DNA from: Macrosoma leucophasiata
Taxonomy: Eukaryota; Arthropoda; Insecta; Lepidoptera; Hedylidae
Length of the DNA: 64,000 nucleotides
Assembly: GCA_036365455.1 (NCBI GenBank)
Contig: JAWQUS010000030.1
Coordinates: 1,860,001-1,924,000, forward strand
Direction of reading: 5' to 3'
Numbering within the stretch: the first letter of the stretch is position 1; each line of letters opens with the position of its first letter. A program made the translations under genes and the position numbers. Positions 12,601 through 27,600 of this stretch are shown here, piece by piece. The notes beneath the pieces were generated by a model. It did no database searches and had not been told where the DNA came from. It worked only from the letters and a program-made list of their open reading frames with translations.

Positions 12601-15600
12601 ATTCTATCTATTACACATTTATTTTTAAGAAAATTTATTTCAACGTAAAAACTGCCTAGGTGGTTTACTAATAGTAGAAGTAGAAGACAAGAGCTAGTGG
12701 TCGGTCAACTGCCAACTTTTTTGTGATTTTGTTTCCTTCTGTTTTAAAAAGATTTTGTAGTGAATTACAAACTAGTAGCAGTTTTTATTTTTGAAATGAA
12801 ACTAACAACCTTAATATAAATAGAAAAAGCTACCAGACACCATTTACTTGAAAGTTATATAAAATTTAACTCATTTCTAATTCAAAACTTGTATAGCGCC
12901 TTTAGAATGCAAAAATTATAATAAATAAATAAACAATAAATACACTTACACTCACAGCCCACAGTAGGTATAAACCTGTGTCGTGGGTGCTGTTGTACAC
13001 ATACAACACAAACACAAACACCCAGACCCGAAACAAATATCTGTAGGCGATACAAATATTTGTTCCGGTGCGGGGATCGAATCGAAACGGTGGTTTCGCA
13101 CCGCTGGACTAACCGGGTCGTCTAATGTTTTTGTTTCCAAAAAATACCTATTTCTTGCTGTCCATATAGTTTTTATAATTGCACCCCTACTATCAGTATC
13201 CCACTACCTCAAGGTTGACTGGTAGAGAATGCCCTATGGCATTAAGTCCGCGTTAAGTACTAGGTGCATTAAAGTTTAAATAAATAAAAAAGTCAACCAA
13301 AAGCGTGTCAGGTCACGTACGAGTACCTGCAATGTAAGGTTCCGATTCTTCAATTACATTCTAATGACTTGTTAACTATAGCTGCGGATCAACAGATAGA
13401 CGGAAAAACATTTTGAAACCGTAATTTTTACTGGTGGTAGAGCTCCAGTGACAGAGCTCGCGGGCGTAGGCACCACCGCATTACCTAATATACTTGCCGC
13501 TAAATGGTAGTGTTCAGCACTATCTTGTTCCGGTCAGGTGGTAATGTACGACCTTGTAATTTCCGGCACAGAGGCATAACACCTAATGCCTCAGGAGTGG
13601 TAGCGCATCTGCATTTTGACCTCTGGTCATTGTGTGGGTGTCTATAGGCTGCAGTCATCACTTAACATCAATGTGAACTGCATGCTTGTTTGCCACTTTT
13701 ATTACATAAAAAAAAAAAACCGCAATAGTTTTTCTTGTGGACTACGCAACCCAGAAACCTTGCACTCTTAATTTTATTATCCCATAGAGCCAACAAAGTT
13801 AAAAAAACATTGAAGCGCATGGTTAAAGAAGACCGCTTATTCGTTAACGTTTGTCCAAATGGAAGTAACTATCTAAAGGTTATTAGAGAACTAACGAGCG
13901 TTCATTACCAGCAGTCTATCTGTCTACTAAATCACTGGTGGCTTCTTTGACCGTGTTAATGCTTTTAATCGCTCAGTTCGATCGACAAATCCGTTTTGCT
14001 TTAAGTGACTCCGGTATTTAATCTGTTTGAGCTGTTAAACGTTTACTATATTATTGTTTACTATGTTGAAATTGTTTGTAAGTGTTCGTTCTATCAATTG
14101 TTTATTAAGTTTATCACCGGAAAATAAGCTACTCTCAGACTCATCAGAAAAATCTACAAAGGTACATAATAATATCTAATGAATCTCAATAACTTTGATT
14201 TTCTCCGGATTTGTGTAATTTTTATAGTTTATTGCTTTACGCTATTTTATATTTCACATTTTATTAATACTTAGAATCTGAACGATAAAGCGACTTTTTA
14301 GTGTTTTTAAATAAATATGTCCAAAGATTTATTACAGTCTTCGTTTCAAGAATTTGTATTAAATATTCTAAATATATTATTTACAAATTGCAATTTAGAC
14401 TTTCTGAGTTATTAAGCTGCGGATGGATGGACGGACGGGCGGACAGACATATCGAAAAAAGGATTCCCTGTGTGGGCTGCGGAACCATAAAAATAAGCAC
14501 TAGCTTTTTTTTACAAATCCAAAGCGACAACAACGTTAAATCTCAAAAGAAACATTAAAACGCTCAATTAAATAAGATCGCTAGTTCGTAAACATTTGTC
14601 CAAGTGAATGTTTATTAGAACAAACGAGCGTTCCTTACCAGCTATCTACCTGTCTACTTAATCTTTGATTTTCTCATAAACTATTAGCTTATCAATTGTC
14701 TAATTAGCACTACTGAATAAAACACTTGCGACAGAATATACTCCCTTAGATTTATCTTATCATTAGTTTACACATTGTATACACTTAAAATAAAATTCAC
14801 GGAAGGTATTGTAAACAAAAATCCCCGAGGAACTGTCAACATAAAAACATTAGGGTAAATTAGAAAGGGACATTGAAACGGAGAGCTTATTAAATGTAAG
14901 TACTCAAGTTCGTCCAGTAGAGAATCGATGGTCCCAGTGAGCAGTAAAGACGAAATTATAATATCAACAGTATTTAAATTTGCCCTCATTCCCTATCAAA
15001 ATACTAAAAACAAACCTTAGTTGGAAATGTTAAGCTGTCAGGTTGTAATCCTTTTGCCTTTAAAGCATTATTTATAATACATCACGCAACGAATCCTTTT
15101 GGATTTTGGGCTCTTTTCGATTCAAATTTATGCTAACAAAATCACTCTGCAAACTTCTAGTTGTTTTAAATATTGCTATGTAATTGTATTGAATTTTCAT
15201 AATGCATCTTCCGAGGCGAAATTGAAAATGTTTTTACTCGTTGCTTTAAGAATTTAATATAAATAATAATGATAAATATTTTGATCTACGAGCTTGGTTT
15301 CCGTAGTTTAGAACCGAATATTGCTCGTGAAAGCATTTCATCCTTTTTAAAGTATATTTTTTATTACTTATATTAACTCTCTTTTTTTCATACTTTCAGT
15401 TTCTAGTTACATTTTGAGAATTTAATTATATTCTTTTTTTTTATGAAAGTGGCAAACAAGCATGCTGTTTATATTGATGTTTAGTGATGACTGCAGCCAA
15501 TAGACACCCACACAAAGACCAGAGGTCAAAATGCAGATGCGTTACCACTCCTGAGGCCTAAGGTGTTATGCCTCTGTGCCGGAAATTACAGAGCCGTGGC

Positions 15601-18600
15601 ATTACAGGTAATTACAGGGTATGTTGTGTAATTATGGTAATCTTAGTAATTTTCAAAGGTGTTAAAGCTTCCAGTGTCAGAGCAAACGGCTTTTTTACTT
15701 TTTTATAACATCTTTGTTAATGCAAATATTTTGTTTCTACTTGTGTTTTGTATCATTTCAAAAGGCATTGCATGTATTTCCTTACTATGTTAAACTTAAT
15801 AAAGATGATACTAGTTTTAAATCTTAATTTGGTTTAACATGATATCATACGGTATATTTCTGGGTATAACAATGTTTTGTATAATCTCCTCCTTTTTTCG
15901 AAGTCGGTTAAAAACAATTAGAATTGACGCTGCTAAAATTGTCTATGGCCTATTCAAATAATTGTTATTGAGGCTTATTAGGTTAGGGTAAGATGGGGCT
16001 GGCATTACATTATGGGAGAAACCTCTAAAAATAACAGAAATAAAAAAAAAATACGGGTTCTGTTCTATGTCTGTTGTCAGCAAAAAAATACGATATATCA
16101 AATTCGGTATACATCGGTATACATTGGATTTATACACGTACACGAACCCATTACGTCGGAGTGTGTGGAACTGATATTCCATAAAATGCCCTTTCCGATG
16201 TCACATCAAACAGGAAAAATATCACATCAAACAGGAAATATATATATAAAATATGTATGAGTTGTTGTATCTACTTATTAACAGTTATAGACACGGGGGT
16301 AAGTAGGTACCTACTTGTAGAAGCTCTCGCACCATGTGCTTACAGCGAATTTTATTTTTTTAAGAAAAAAAGGGTGAAATTCTTGCCGCTTAAGTATCGC
16401 TATAACTGATAATATGATGCAATACGCCAATTGAAAAGTATCTCTAGATAATCTCACTAAGCAAGCAAAGTAGTGGCAAAGCGGCTGGGCTGGTTATCCT
16501 GAGGTTGGAGCTTCGATTCCTGTCCGAAGTTAATTTTTTTTTAATTTTTTTTTTTAATTTCGAAAATTTACTCACATGTGTTATTGTGAAAAATAAATAT
16601 ATATATATATAAAGCTCAAATTGACTCTACGTTTTAGTTAGACGTTTGTATGGGAAAAAGAAAAGGGCTGGTTTAGGGTTTTTCCGACAATTATTCGATT
16701 TTTTTCTCGCCTTGAATACCATCATTGAAATTCAACGAACATTACTATTTATATTTACTGGTATTTTATTATTATTATTTTTACTGGTGGTAGAGCTCCA
16801 GTGACGGAGCTCGCGGGCGTAGGCACCACCGCATTACCTAATATACTTGCCGCTAAATGGTAGTGTCCAACACTATCGTGTTCCGGTCAGGTGGTAATGT
16901 ACGGCCCTGTAATTTCCGGCACAGAGGCATAAGACCTTAGGCCTCAGGAGTGGTAACGCATCTGCATTTTGACCTTGGTCTTTGTGCGGGTGTCTATAGG
17001 CTGCAGTCATCACTTAACATCAATGTGAACTGCATGATACCACTTCCATTACATAAAAAAAAAACATTTCCTAAAAATTATTGGCCAAATTGGAACACAT
17101 TTTACAATTTTACACACTTCACAATATGAGGTTCTTCAAAAATGGCGTCAAACGAGTCCTTCAAGGCTGGCAGCGCATTGGCGACTCCCCTAGTGTTGCA
17201 AATGTTCATAGGCGACGGTGACCACTTTCCATCAGGTGACCCGTCAGCTTGTCTGTCAATGCTTCGATATAAAAAAAAATTGCGATTCATTTTTATATTA
17301 TAGATCTCTAGATTCTAGATAACCCTATGGTGGTAGAAGTGTTCGGCTGCAATGTATCCGCAGAATAATTCCCATTAGTGGGCGGTAGGATCGGCATGTT
17401 CCGACACTTTGAGAATATTATTATCTACAAACAATTTTTGCTTAATTTATAATTTACAGTATCATCTAAATCGCTGCGCTATAAACCTTCATCAAATAAT
17501 CGAAATCAAATTAATCGCAAATACCTAATTCATTATTCAAATTGTAAACAGAACTCGCTTCAAGTTAAACGGATTTGTCGATCGAATGGAACAATTAAGA
17601 ACATTTACGGGTCCCCAAGAAGCCTCCAGTGATTTAGACGACAGATAGATTGTTAGCAATGAACGCTCGTTTGTACCTTAATGTGATAATGGTGTAGACT
17701 ATGATTGTTCGCTATTGGATTTGGTGTTACGTTGTTGTTCACGGATTCTTAAAGATAAGAAAGCTTAGCAGTTTAATTATGAACTATTTAAAATATAAAT
17801 CAAATAATTATATTGTTCAAATCTATTTAACCACTAAAGATTAGTTCTTCGAGAAAAACAGGGATTTTTGATTTATTGACACTAATTTATTAAGTCCTTG
17901 TCTGTCCGTCTGTCTATCCGTCTTCGTTTGTCAGAGTTGAATTGCTTCAAAATAACTGGGCCGATCGACGGCCACTGCGACCATTCTCAACGGAGACTAG
18001 CTAACAGCGTGGGAGATATTATAGTGTACAGGGGTATGCGCAAGCACAGGTGCACTCTCTATTCCCTTACTCTCATAGTCCAATGGGACGGCAATCCGAC
18101 ACGACCGAAGAGTGCTTTCCGAGGAACCGATACAAGACTCCGGGCTATTACTAGGAATTTCATCACAGTAAAAACAATAATAGATTTTCCGATTTGGGGA
18201 TCGAACCCGGGACCTCAGGCTTCACCATCGCGATTGCGATCACTGAGCCAACGAGGCAGTCCTATGGTTCTATATACAATCAAGATGAAACTAGAGCGGT
18301 TCAAATTATCTTCAAACGAGTCTTATACCCACCTTAGCAGCATTAGAACTATACGGCTCATCGAACAAAGACCACATTTGGGGCTTCAGCTGCTGCCACC
18401 ACGACACGGTGCCATTGTAGTAGTCCTCCTCGAAGCCAAATTTCCGCGCCACCTCCTCGTCAGAAGGCTTCTCTGTGTCCAGGTCCAGGCGGTCCAGGAC
18501 GGCTAACGTCTCTTGGGTGTCTCGATGCTGTGGACAAGAAGGTCACAGATTGATCACTTTAAACAAAACGTGTTGCCTGCTGCACAAAAGGTAAGCACTG

Positions 18601-21600
18601 TGGGTGACAATGATTTATTTAATTAAATGCAAAAACAAGTTTTACTAAGTTCAATAGAAAAAACGTTGATAGTTCTATGAAAACTGAGCTGCAACAATGT
18701 GGCGCAACCTCTGCCTATTCCTCCGGAGGTAAATAGACGTGAATTTATCATAATCATCACATAATATGTTCTTAGGTTTTCGCGAGCTGCACTCTTTGAA
18801 ATAAAACTAGTTTTCGGGTTTATCTCGCGTATATTAAACTAAAACGATTATTTAAAATCGAACCCGACGTTTCGGTCGCTTTTCAGCTTCTATGGTCTCG
18901 GACAGACTGAGGTGGTATTTGTCTGACAGCAGTTTGAAAAATTATTATGTGCAGCTACTTTTATCTATTTCGCAAACGTCTTGCGTAGCGTTCAGGATTA
19001 ACACAAAAGCTACTAGTTGTATCTTGAGGTCTTACAGACTGTTGCGGTTGGGCTTTTATTCTACTGAGTATTGGATCCCATGTTGGTGACAATCGCTAAC
19101 CATCTTCTCTATTGAAATTTGGATGTTTTTTAATCTCAATAGCTTCGCGAACCACTATTGGAATTAGTCTGTGTTCCGTAGCGAGTATTCGAGTTTGGTC
19201 AAAAATCACATTTATTTAAAGAAGTGCGTATGGCGCCACGCCTGGTGTAGATCGTAAGCGATCTATTCAGTTTATGCGATATGGGCGCGGTCGGGTGTGT
19301 GATGGGTGACCGCAAGTGACAAAATTAAAATGCGCGTTTCTGTGCTTCGGAGGGCACGTTAATCCGTCGGTCCCGGTTGCTATCGTTAGATAACAGTCGT
19401 CAAACCTCGTCGGAGGCCTTATTTGGCTTGGAAACATCCGACATCGGGTTGGCCACTAACCCATATCTCCACCAACCCGCATTGGAGCAGCGTGGTGGAG
19501 TAAACTACAGGCCTCCCCCAAAACGGTGAGAGACTCGTGCCCAGCAGTGGGACGTTTCAAGGGTTGCCATTATTATTAATATCTAAATTGTAGTAAATAA
19601 CAGTTACTTCACAAATTAAAAGAATGACTTGATGCTGAAACAATTTTTTTTGTAACCAATGTGGCAAACAAGCCTGCGGCTAACGTGGGTGTTAAGTGAT
19701 GACTACAGCCTATATATAGTCATCTACACAAAACCCAGAGGTCAAAATGCAGATGCGTTGCCCACCCCTGCTACCTAAGTTGGTCTCTGTAACATGTATT
19801 ACGAGGCCATACCATCTAACCGGAACATGATAGTGCTGAACACTACCATTTGGCGGCAGACAGATTAGGTAATGAGATGGTGCCTACGCCCTCGAGCTCC
19901 TGCACTGGAATATTATCATCAATGTCGCACTCTTCATTACTGAAGGTCGTGCCTGACCTGAAGTGACTTGGTGGCTTTGGTCACCAGATTCTTCCAATCT
20001 AGCCTATCCACGGCCTTCTTCACGGCCCGGTTAGTTCAGCGGTGATGACCGTTTGATTCGAAGGGTCGCGAGTTCGATCCCCGCACCGGGACAAATATTT
20101 GTATGGCCTACAGATATTTGTTTCGGGTCTGGGTTTTTGTGTATGTGTTGTATGTGTACATTGGCACGCACGACACAGGTTTATACCTACTGTGGGGCTG
20201 TGAGTGGAAGCGTATTTATTTTAGTGTATTTTAGCGTATGAGTTGAGTTTGGTGACCTGGTCAGGCCATCTGGTAGGAAATCGGCCCCGAGGTCGTTTGT
20301 CGTTTGTCTTCTACCTTCCATAAATAAGCTGTAATACCTGCTTTCAAACCATAACTTACTCAGTGTGAGCAATTTGTTACTTAAAAAGATCGCACAAGTC
20401 ATTCGAAGCATCAGTGTGACAGTATTGATGAGGATAATTGCTACCCTGTCGGCACTAAATACCACTGCAAAGGCAATTGGTTATTATAATTAATTGTTAC
20501 TTTGATTAGAAGGGCGCATTTAGCTGAGGTACGTTACGATAATATGAATAAGTTTACATTTCATTGGCTGTTTAAAACTTTGCTATTCCCAACCCCCCAT
20601 ATTGTAGCACCTAGGGAACACCTCAGAGGGAAGTTCGTTCCACAATTTACACGTTCTGGGGAGGAACGAACGTGAAAACCACACCGTTGAGCACTGCCAG
20701 GTGTCCAGTCCGTGCGGGAGGAACTTCTCTCTTCGGCGGGTAGTACGGTGTAGCAAAAGAGACGGTGGCACCATGTTCAGCAGAGCACTCACCATTGTAG
20801 AGACGGTACAACACGCATAGACTCCCAATGTCTCTGCGGAGGCTCAGATGTTCGAGCCTGTCAGTATGTCCTGGATCGTTAACAATACGAACGGCGCGTT
20901 TTTGTAGGGAGTCAAGTGGACCAAGGTGGTATTTGGGGGCGCCCGCCCACAAATGAGAGCAGTATTCCAGATAATGTATAGCCCCGTAACTACTGTCACA
21001 GAGGCAACAAACTAAAACTTCAGGGGTTGCAAGTCTAATGATGTAAATAATGTCCAATGACAGCACATCAGTCTTATAAATCGGCGTGCATGTATGAAGA
21101 GAATGATGAATGTAGATGAGGCACGGTAGGTGTGTCCGGACTGGGATATCTGGCTCTTCAAACTCTCTGTCTACCGCCCTAGGAACCTGGTGCATAGATA
21201 CGTACATCAGATGCGTTCCTTAACAATTTGGTTAGATAATTTAGATGACTTCATTTGTTACAAAATACCTATAATGTATTCCATATTATCATAACATTAA
21301 ATAAATCGATAATCGATTCGAGTATTCATCACCGCACACCGCAAAATGTACAATACTCGTAGATTTCGCATCTATAAAGTACAGGGAGAAAATTATTTCC
21401 ATCAAATTTATTAAATTTAAATACGTATAACCGCAATGTATGATAGCTTGTACTCGGCGGTCGATTGAGTTCGGTTGTAATTACAATTTATATATTTCAT
21501 GTATTTCAAAATGGCCGATTCGTATTTAAATTGGAATGGTGGTGTATATAAAATATTTGAGGGTTCCGTACGTGTTCAAAAAACCTTAAAGTATGGATTA

Positions 21601-24600
21601 TGATTCACGCTTCGCTGGTCGTGCTTCAGATATGAAATTTAGCGTTGAGTGAAAAGGAATTTAAAGTTAAGCGGTGTGTGATGACCGTTTCAACCTAGGC
21701 TCACGGGTTCGATTCCCGTACCAGGACAATAGATAGAATATGCCCTACAGATATTTGTATCGGGTCTGGGTGTTTGCGTATGTGTTGTGTGTGTACAACG
21801 GCACCCACTACACAGGTTTATACCTAGTGTAGGTCTATAAATGTAAGCGTAAAAAAACGCTCACACAGTGACAAAGCTCTAATAAACTACATTGAGTCGT
21901 GAATGTATTCATCGTTCCAAATACATTCTATTGTTTCGCTTACTCACAGGAAACCTTATATTTGCTTCTCAGGCTACTTAGAATTTTGACATCTTTTTGT
22001 TTCTTCTTTTTTGCAATCCCTTAAGGAGGCTTTTACACGAAATACCGGTAACGTCTATCGCAAGTAATCAGGCTGTATTCAAATAACGTTAACATTCCGA
22101 TCACGTTCAATACAAATCAGCATCCAATACTAATTCAATTTTCCATTTATACAATCATTTTCGAATGACACTTTATGTATTGCAGAAATAAAAGTAGTAT
22201 ATAAGAAGTGAAGATGAAGATTGTACGATGTATTCCACGAAAGGTACGAATGATAATCTATAACTCTTTAGTCAATTCACATCTTATACATCTAATAGAA
22301 ATTTGGGGTAGCGCATGTAAAACTAAAATATCCGAACTACAAATAATACAAAATAAACTAATCAAAATTTTACTACCGCCCTTCGGAATGGTTTGACAAC
22401 CATTGTCCATCAGTTGCCTGGACAAGCGGAAGAATTCTCCTCCATTAAAGAGCGATTGGATTGTCACGACGTCGTTCAACAAAATACAAAATATGACGTG
22501 ATACAAAATATTTAATACACTGATTTTTACTTGGCTATTTGTAATATTTTATTTTCCGTAATAACACATGCGAGTGAATTATAGAAATTAAAGAAAAAAT
22601 GGAAAGAAAAAAATTGACTTCGAGCAGGAATCGAATCTGCGACCTCAGAGTAACCAGTCCAGCCGCTTTACCACTAAGCAACCGAAATCCCAAACCGATG
22701 CGTCAAATTTAACCGATTTATTTATTTGCTATTTATTTACTGTCGTTAATAAAGTTATTGTGAAAAGCAATTACTGCTGCATACGTATTTCACAAAACGT
22801 TGAGTTATTTCAATACATACGAGTATATTTGTGGATACAAATAAACGTGTAATATTTGATTTAATAGGCCATGTAAACTACATGCTTGGTTGAAGTGGGG
22901 TGCAGTGTTCTGTAAATGTTATAGGACTTTCAGACGCTACAAATCGTATTTGACAGAATTAAATACACGTACTTGCTCAGTATTAATAGTTTGGAATACT
23001 ACTTAATAATTCACTCAGTTTTTAAAGTAGTGGAAAATGTTTGAGAAAAGCGAATTTAATTTGTACGATTAAGATAGCTGATGAAGCGCGCATGGCCCGG
23101 CGGCTGGTGTAGATCATAAGCGACCTACTCGGTTAAGCACTACGGGCGCGGTCGGGTAGTGTGATGGGTTACCGCTGGTGGCAAATTAAATGCGCGTTTC
23201 CGTGCTTCGGAGGGCACGTTAAGCCATCGGTCCCGGTTGCTATCGATATATAGCAGTTGTTAAACCTTGTCGGAAGCCTTATGGAAGGTTTGAAAACATC
23301 CGACTCCGGGTTGGCCACTAACCTACCCACCTTCACCAATCCACATTGGAGCAGCGTGGTGGAGTAAGCTCCAGGCCTCCCCCCAAAAAAGGGGAGAGAC
23401 TCGTGCCCAGCAGTGGGACGTATAATGGGTTGCCATTATTATTATTTTATGAAGATAGCTGATGCAGACAATTTTATATTTATCAGCTCAGATCTTATTA
23501 AAATACCAAAACCTAATGTAACATATCAATGTAACTAAAAAAATCAAAAGAAAAATATCGATTCAATAACGTCCTATGAAACTTGGCCAACATATGGTTA
23601 TAGCCGGCCGGTTGAATATAAACGCAAACAAATGAGAAAAGTTTGACTTAAAAAACTGCCACAGATTGCTTCAGCGACAGACGTGACTCGTCGCGAGACG
23701 ATGAGGATGTGAATTGAATGTCAAAATCGTCGAAGAAATTATTGAAACCGAATCTTAAGATTTATAATTAACTAGCTGACCCGGAAAACTTCGTATTGCC
23801 TCAGAATGAAATACTGTCTCAAAGGTTTGAGATATACGGACTATTTGTATGGGGAAATGAAATTGTGTTTTGTACAATTCCTCTTCAATTTCTTCATATT
23901 TCCTTACCTTTTACACCTTCCCTAGACTTCCAAAAATCATTTAAAACCAAAATTAGCGAAATCGGTCGAGCCGTTCTCGAGTTTTAGCGAGACTAACGAA
24001 CAGCATTTGATTTATATATATATATTTAAATACTTCTTTTCTTATTTATACAGGTTCGATGACGAATATAAAACGTTAAATCTAATTTTAAAAATCAAGA
24101 AATTGGTATATTTCTCCATTATAGAGCTCTACCACCATCAAAAATAGACGCTTGGGTGACAGACGTATGAATATGTATGAATATTTAATTAACTTTTAAC
24201 CAAAGTCTTAAGAACGTATCTAATAATTATCTAGTCTTATTTTAAGTTAAAAAAGTCTTAGGAATCGGCATGCATGTGTGAAGAGAATGATGAATGTAGA
24301 AGAAGCACGGGAGATGTGTCAGGACCGGGATATCTGACCCTCCACACTCATCTACATCGTAAAGGATTAGACACGAAGATATACCTATTTTTACTTTCAG
24401 TTTTTACTAGACTTGCTAGACTGAATATACTTGAATACTAAAAAGATGTATGTATCTTCACGCCAGGTCCCTAACGGGGTAGGCAGAGAGTGTAGAGCGC
24501 CAGATATCCCGGTTCTGACAAACCTCTCGTTCCTCGTCTACTTTCATCATTCTCTTCATACATGCACGCCGATTCCTAAGACTTTTGATCCCACCATCAG

Positions 24601-27600
24601 GCAGAACTCGACCTATTTGGTCATGGTAGGTCAGTCTTGGTCTTCCTGGGCCTCTGCAACCATTCACATTCGCATTGTATTGTACTAAAAAGATAATGGC
24701 AAAATATGTACAAAAAATTAAGAAGATCTTCGGAGAAACCTCTCTCAAACGTTATATTTAGAACGCAAAGGAATGTTCCTGATATTTATAATATTTAATG
24801 TACCGGGAATTGCTCCAGAGATTCTCAAGATAATCCACTAATTCCACTATATTCCAAGTATATTGTTTCATCTCAGATTTTTGCTCAATAAGATTACCTA
24901 TTTTTGTATTTTGATAAGAAAATTACTATAATGAAATGTCCAATTTATTACAAAAATTTCTTAAAATTTTGTAATCTAAAAGATTTATATTAAAATTCTT
25001 AAATTTGTTTATATTATAGTTAATAATTAGGTAAATAAATAGGAATACTGCTTTAAAAGGCTACTACACGAAACGGCATTCAGAGTCCGGCAGAAAGGGT
25101 AAGCGTGGCCTCGCGCCGAGTTGCCGCTTATTACACTATCCGGTCAACAGGGCCCTAACTCAGTCACAGTACAAATATGAAAAGTATGGAAATTATGTAC
25201 AAAACGTTGAAACGGCGCAATCATACAAACATGCGCATCAATGCGCATGTCTGTGTGAGTGTGCCGTTTTGAACTTTTTGTACGTACTTTCCATACTGTT
25301 CATATTTGTACTGTAGGCTTTTAGCTTTAGGCTGACCGGGTCGCTCCGGTTGCCCTTATTAGGGCCCTAACTCCCTGAATGTTATTACACTACCCTGACT
25401 CTTGCTATCGTACCCTGAATACCGTGCCGTGTAATAAGTCCACTAAGTATCGAATATACAAGATTAATCTACGGAAGAATTTCTTAAGCCATTCAATATT
25501 TGTCAAATAAAACTAATCTCGAGCTGAAGTGTTTGATGTTATATTACTCTGTGACCCATTCGTTTCAACAACGCCACGTTTTTTTCGCAATATGAAAACG
25601 GAGCTTCGCTATTCAGAGGAATTGATGAATTCTTTACAATTTGTACTACGTAAAGTATGATTGAGGCCCCTTAAGATATAAGAAGTGCTTTAAGAACCTG
25701 GATTTCTTTGTAACTTAGACGTGGGGTGAGATTAGATTTTTATTAATCTTTATGTATTTACTAGTTTGCTTATTTAGTTTCAGACCAATAAATGGTTCTT
25801 TGAGAAGGACTTTTGTGCAACAGTCGCCTTTCAGCTGAAATGTTACCTTTTAACCAAACTTGAACCTATTAGTAAAAAGCACATATAAATAATAGGTAGT
25901 ATATAATTACAATTAAATCTCTATTATTTTTTACTTTTCAGTTTTGAAGTCGGTTTTTCTTAACGTAGTTTTATTTATCACTTATAAAGTAGCCAGTGCT
26001 GGATTTAGACTTCGGCGGTTTACAGACAGATGATGTGGTGGAGGCCTTAAAATGGCCATCTTCCACTCTTGCTATTGGTCTAGCGCGGCGCGGTAGAATG
26101 TGCGAAAGGCCATTTGTGTTCATATTTCGTGCTGCTTGATTTCGAAGAGAGTTAACTTCTCCCGCTCAAAGAAATAAACAAGTTTTCCAACTGATTTTTT
26201 GTAACAAAACTCAGTATTATTATGTTTCTACTGAGCTCTTATCGATTTTATTTTGGTGTGGTGGCAGCTCCCTTGTGGTGGCGGCCCAAAGGCAACTAAC
26301 TGCCGATTGCTTATGCTTAAATCCGGCACTGAAAGCAGCTGATTTAATTTTGCTATTTCAGGGTTAGATGATGTCTATGGATGCGGAATTCAACTTGTCC
26401 GATAAACTGGAACAGTTCTATCCAGTTCCACTGACCTGGGTATAAGTCATCCAGCAGCAAGGCTCCACCTGGTTGGCGTCAAGCCCCCAGAACTCCAGCT
26501 CTTCCTCGAACAGTGGCCCGCAGACATCTGTGGGGTAGTGCAGCTTGCCCGTTCTGTGGATCAATGGTGGTAATCATTAGTTTTATTGTTAGAGTTTACG
26601 CTTTATGAAATGATTTGAGTTATAAGGCCAGGTACGTAATTTTTATGAGGAGCAATATCAATGTAGATGCAGAAACCCAGGAAGACCAAGAATGACCTAC
26701 CATGACCAAATGGCCACCACCAAACCCACGGCGTTGGCGGCACCATAGTGCCTAATCTATTTGCCGTCTAATTGTGTGACTCAGAATCAGATATTTATTA
26801 AACACTAGCTGACCCGGCAAACTTTGTATTGCATCAGAATGAAATAATGTGTCAAAGATTTGATAGATACGCACTATTTGTATGGGAAAATGAAATTGTG
26901 GGTTTTTCTATTTCCCTTTAATTTCTTCATGTTTTCTTACCATTTAAACCTTCCCTGGACTTCCAAAAATCATTCAAAACAAAAAACTGCCAAATCGGTG
27001 CAGCCATTCTCGAGTTTTAGTGAGACTAACGAACAGCAATAGATTTATATATATATAAAACATTAAGGATGACAAGCACCTTTTATAGTAGTAACACATG
27101 TCCGGATTTGGTACGGAGCGGACAGCGGATTCTGTACGCTCTGAACCAAATCTGGCCGTGTGTAGTCCGGAGTCCGGCCGACTTAATTATTAGGTACTAG
27201 CTGTTGCCCGCGGCTTCGCCCGCGTGGATGTCGTTTTATAAATATTTTTTCCTGAATTTTCTTTGCTATAAGCCTCACGGAGCCCGAGACCTTTCCATCG
27301 AATGTAAAACTGTGGAAATCGGTTCGTGCGTTCTGGAGTTATAGCGTCAGGAAGGAAAACCCAACTTATTTTTATATTATAGATTAATCAAGTCCGATGC
27401 GGTCCGCTCGCGCGGGTTTAGTCGGCGAATTCAGTCCGCCGTATCAAATCTGCACGTATGTTACTACTATTCAGAAACATCTAAAAAAAACATAATTTTA
27501 TAAAAAAATATTTGTAACTTCATTTTTAACCGACTTTGAAAAATGGAGGAGGTTCTCAATTCGTCCGGATCTTTATTTTATGTATGTTCACCGATAATTT

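Noticed and set aside
12983..13225. ORFs on both strands near 13 kb
   Set aside because: They lie over a family B SINE.
17898..18506. 202-codon plus-strand ORF
   Set aside because: It runs through a SINE and the antisense of Shaw exon 3.
20019..20090. tRNA gene suggested by A and B boxes
   Set aside because: The same sequence recurs six times with a common non-tRNA body; it is a SINE head without a proper cloverleaf. The same applies to families C, D and P.
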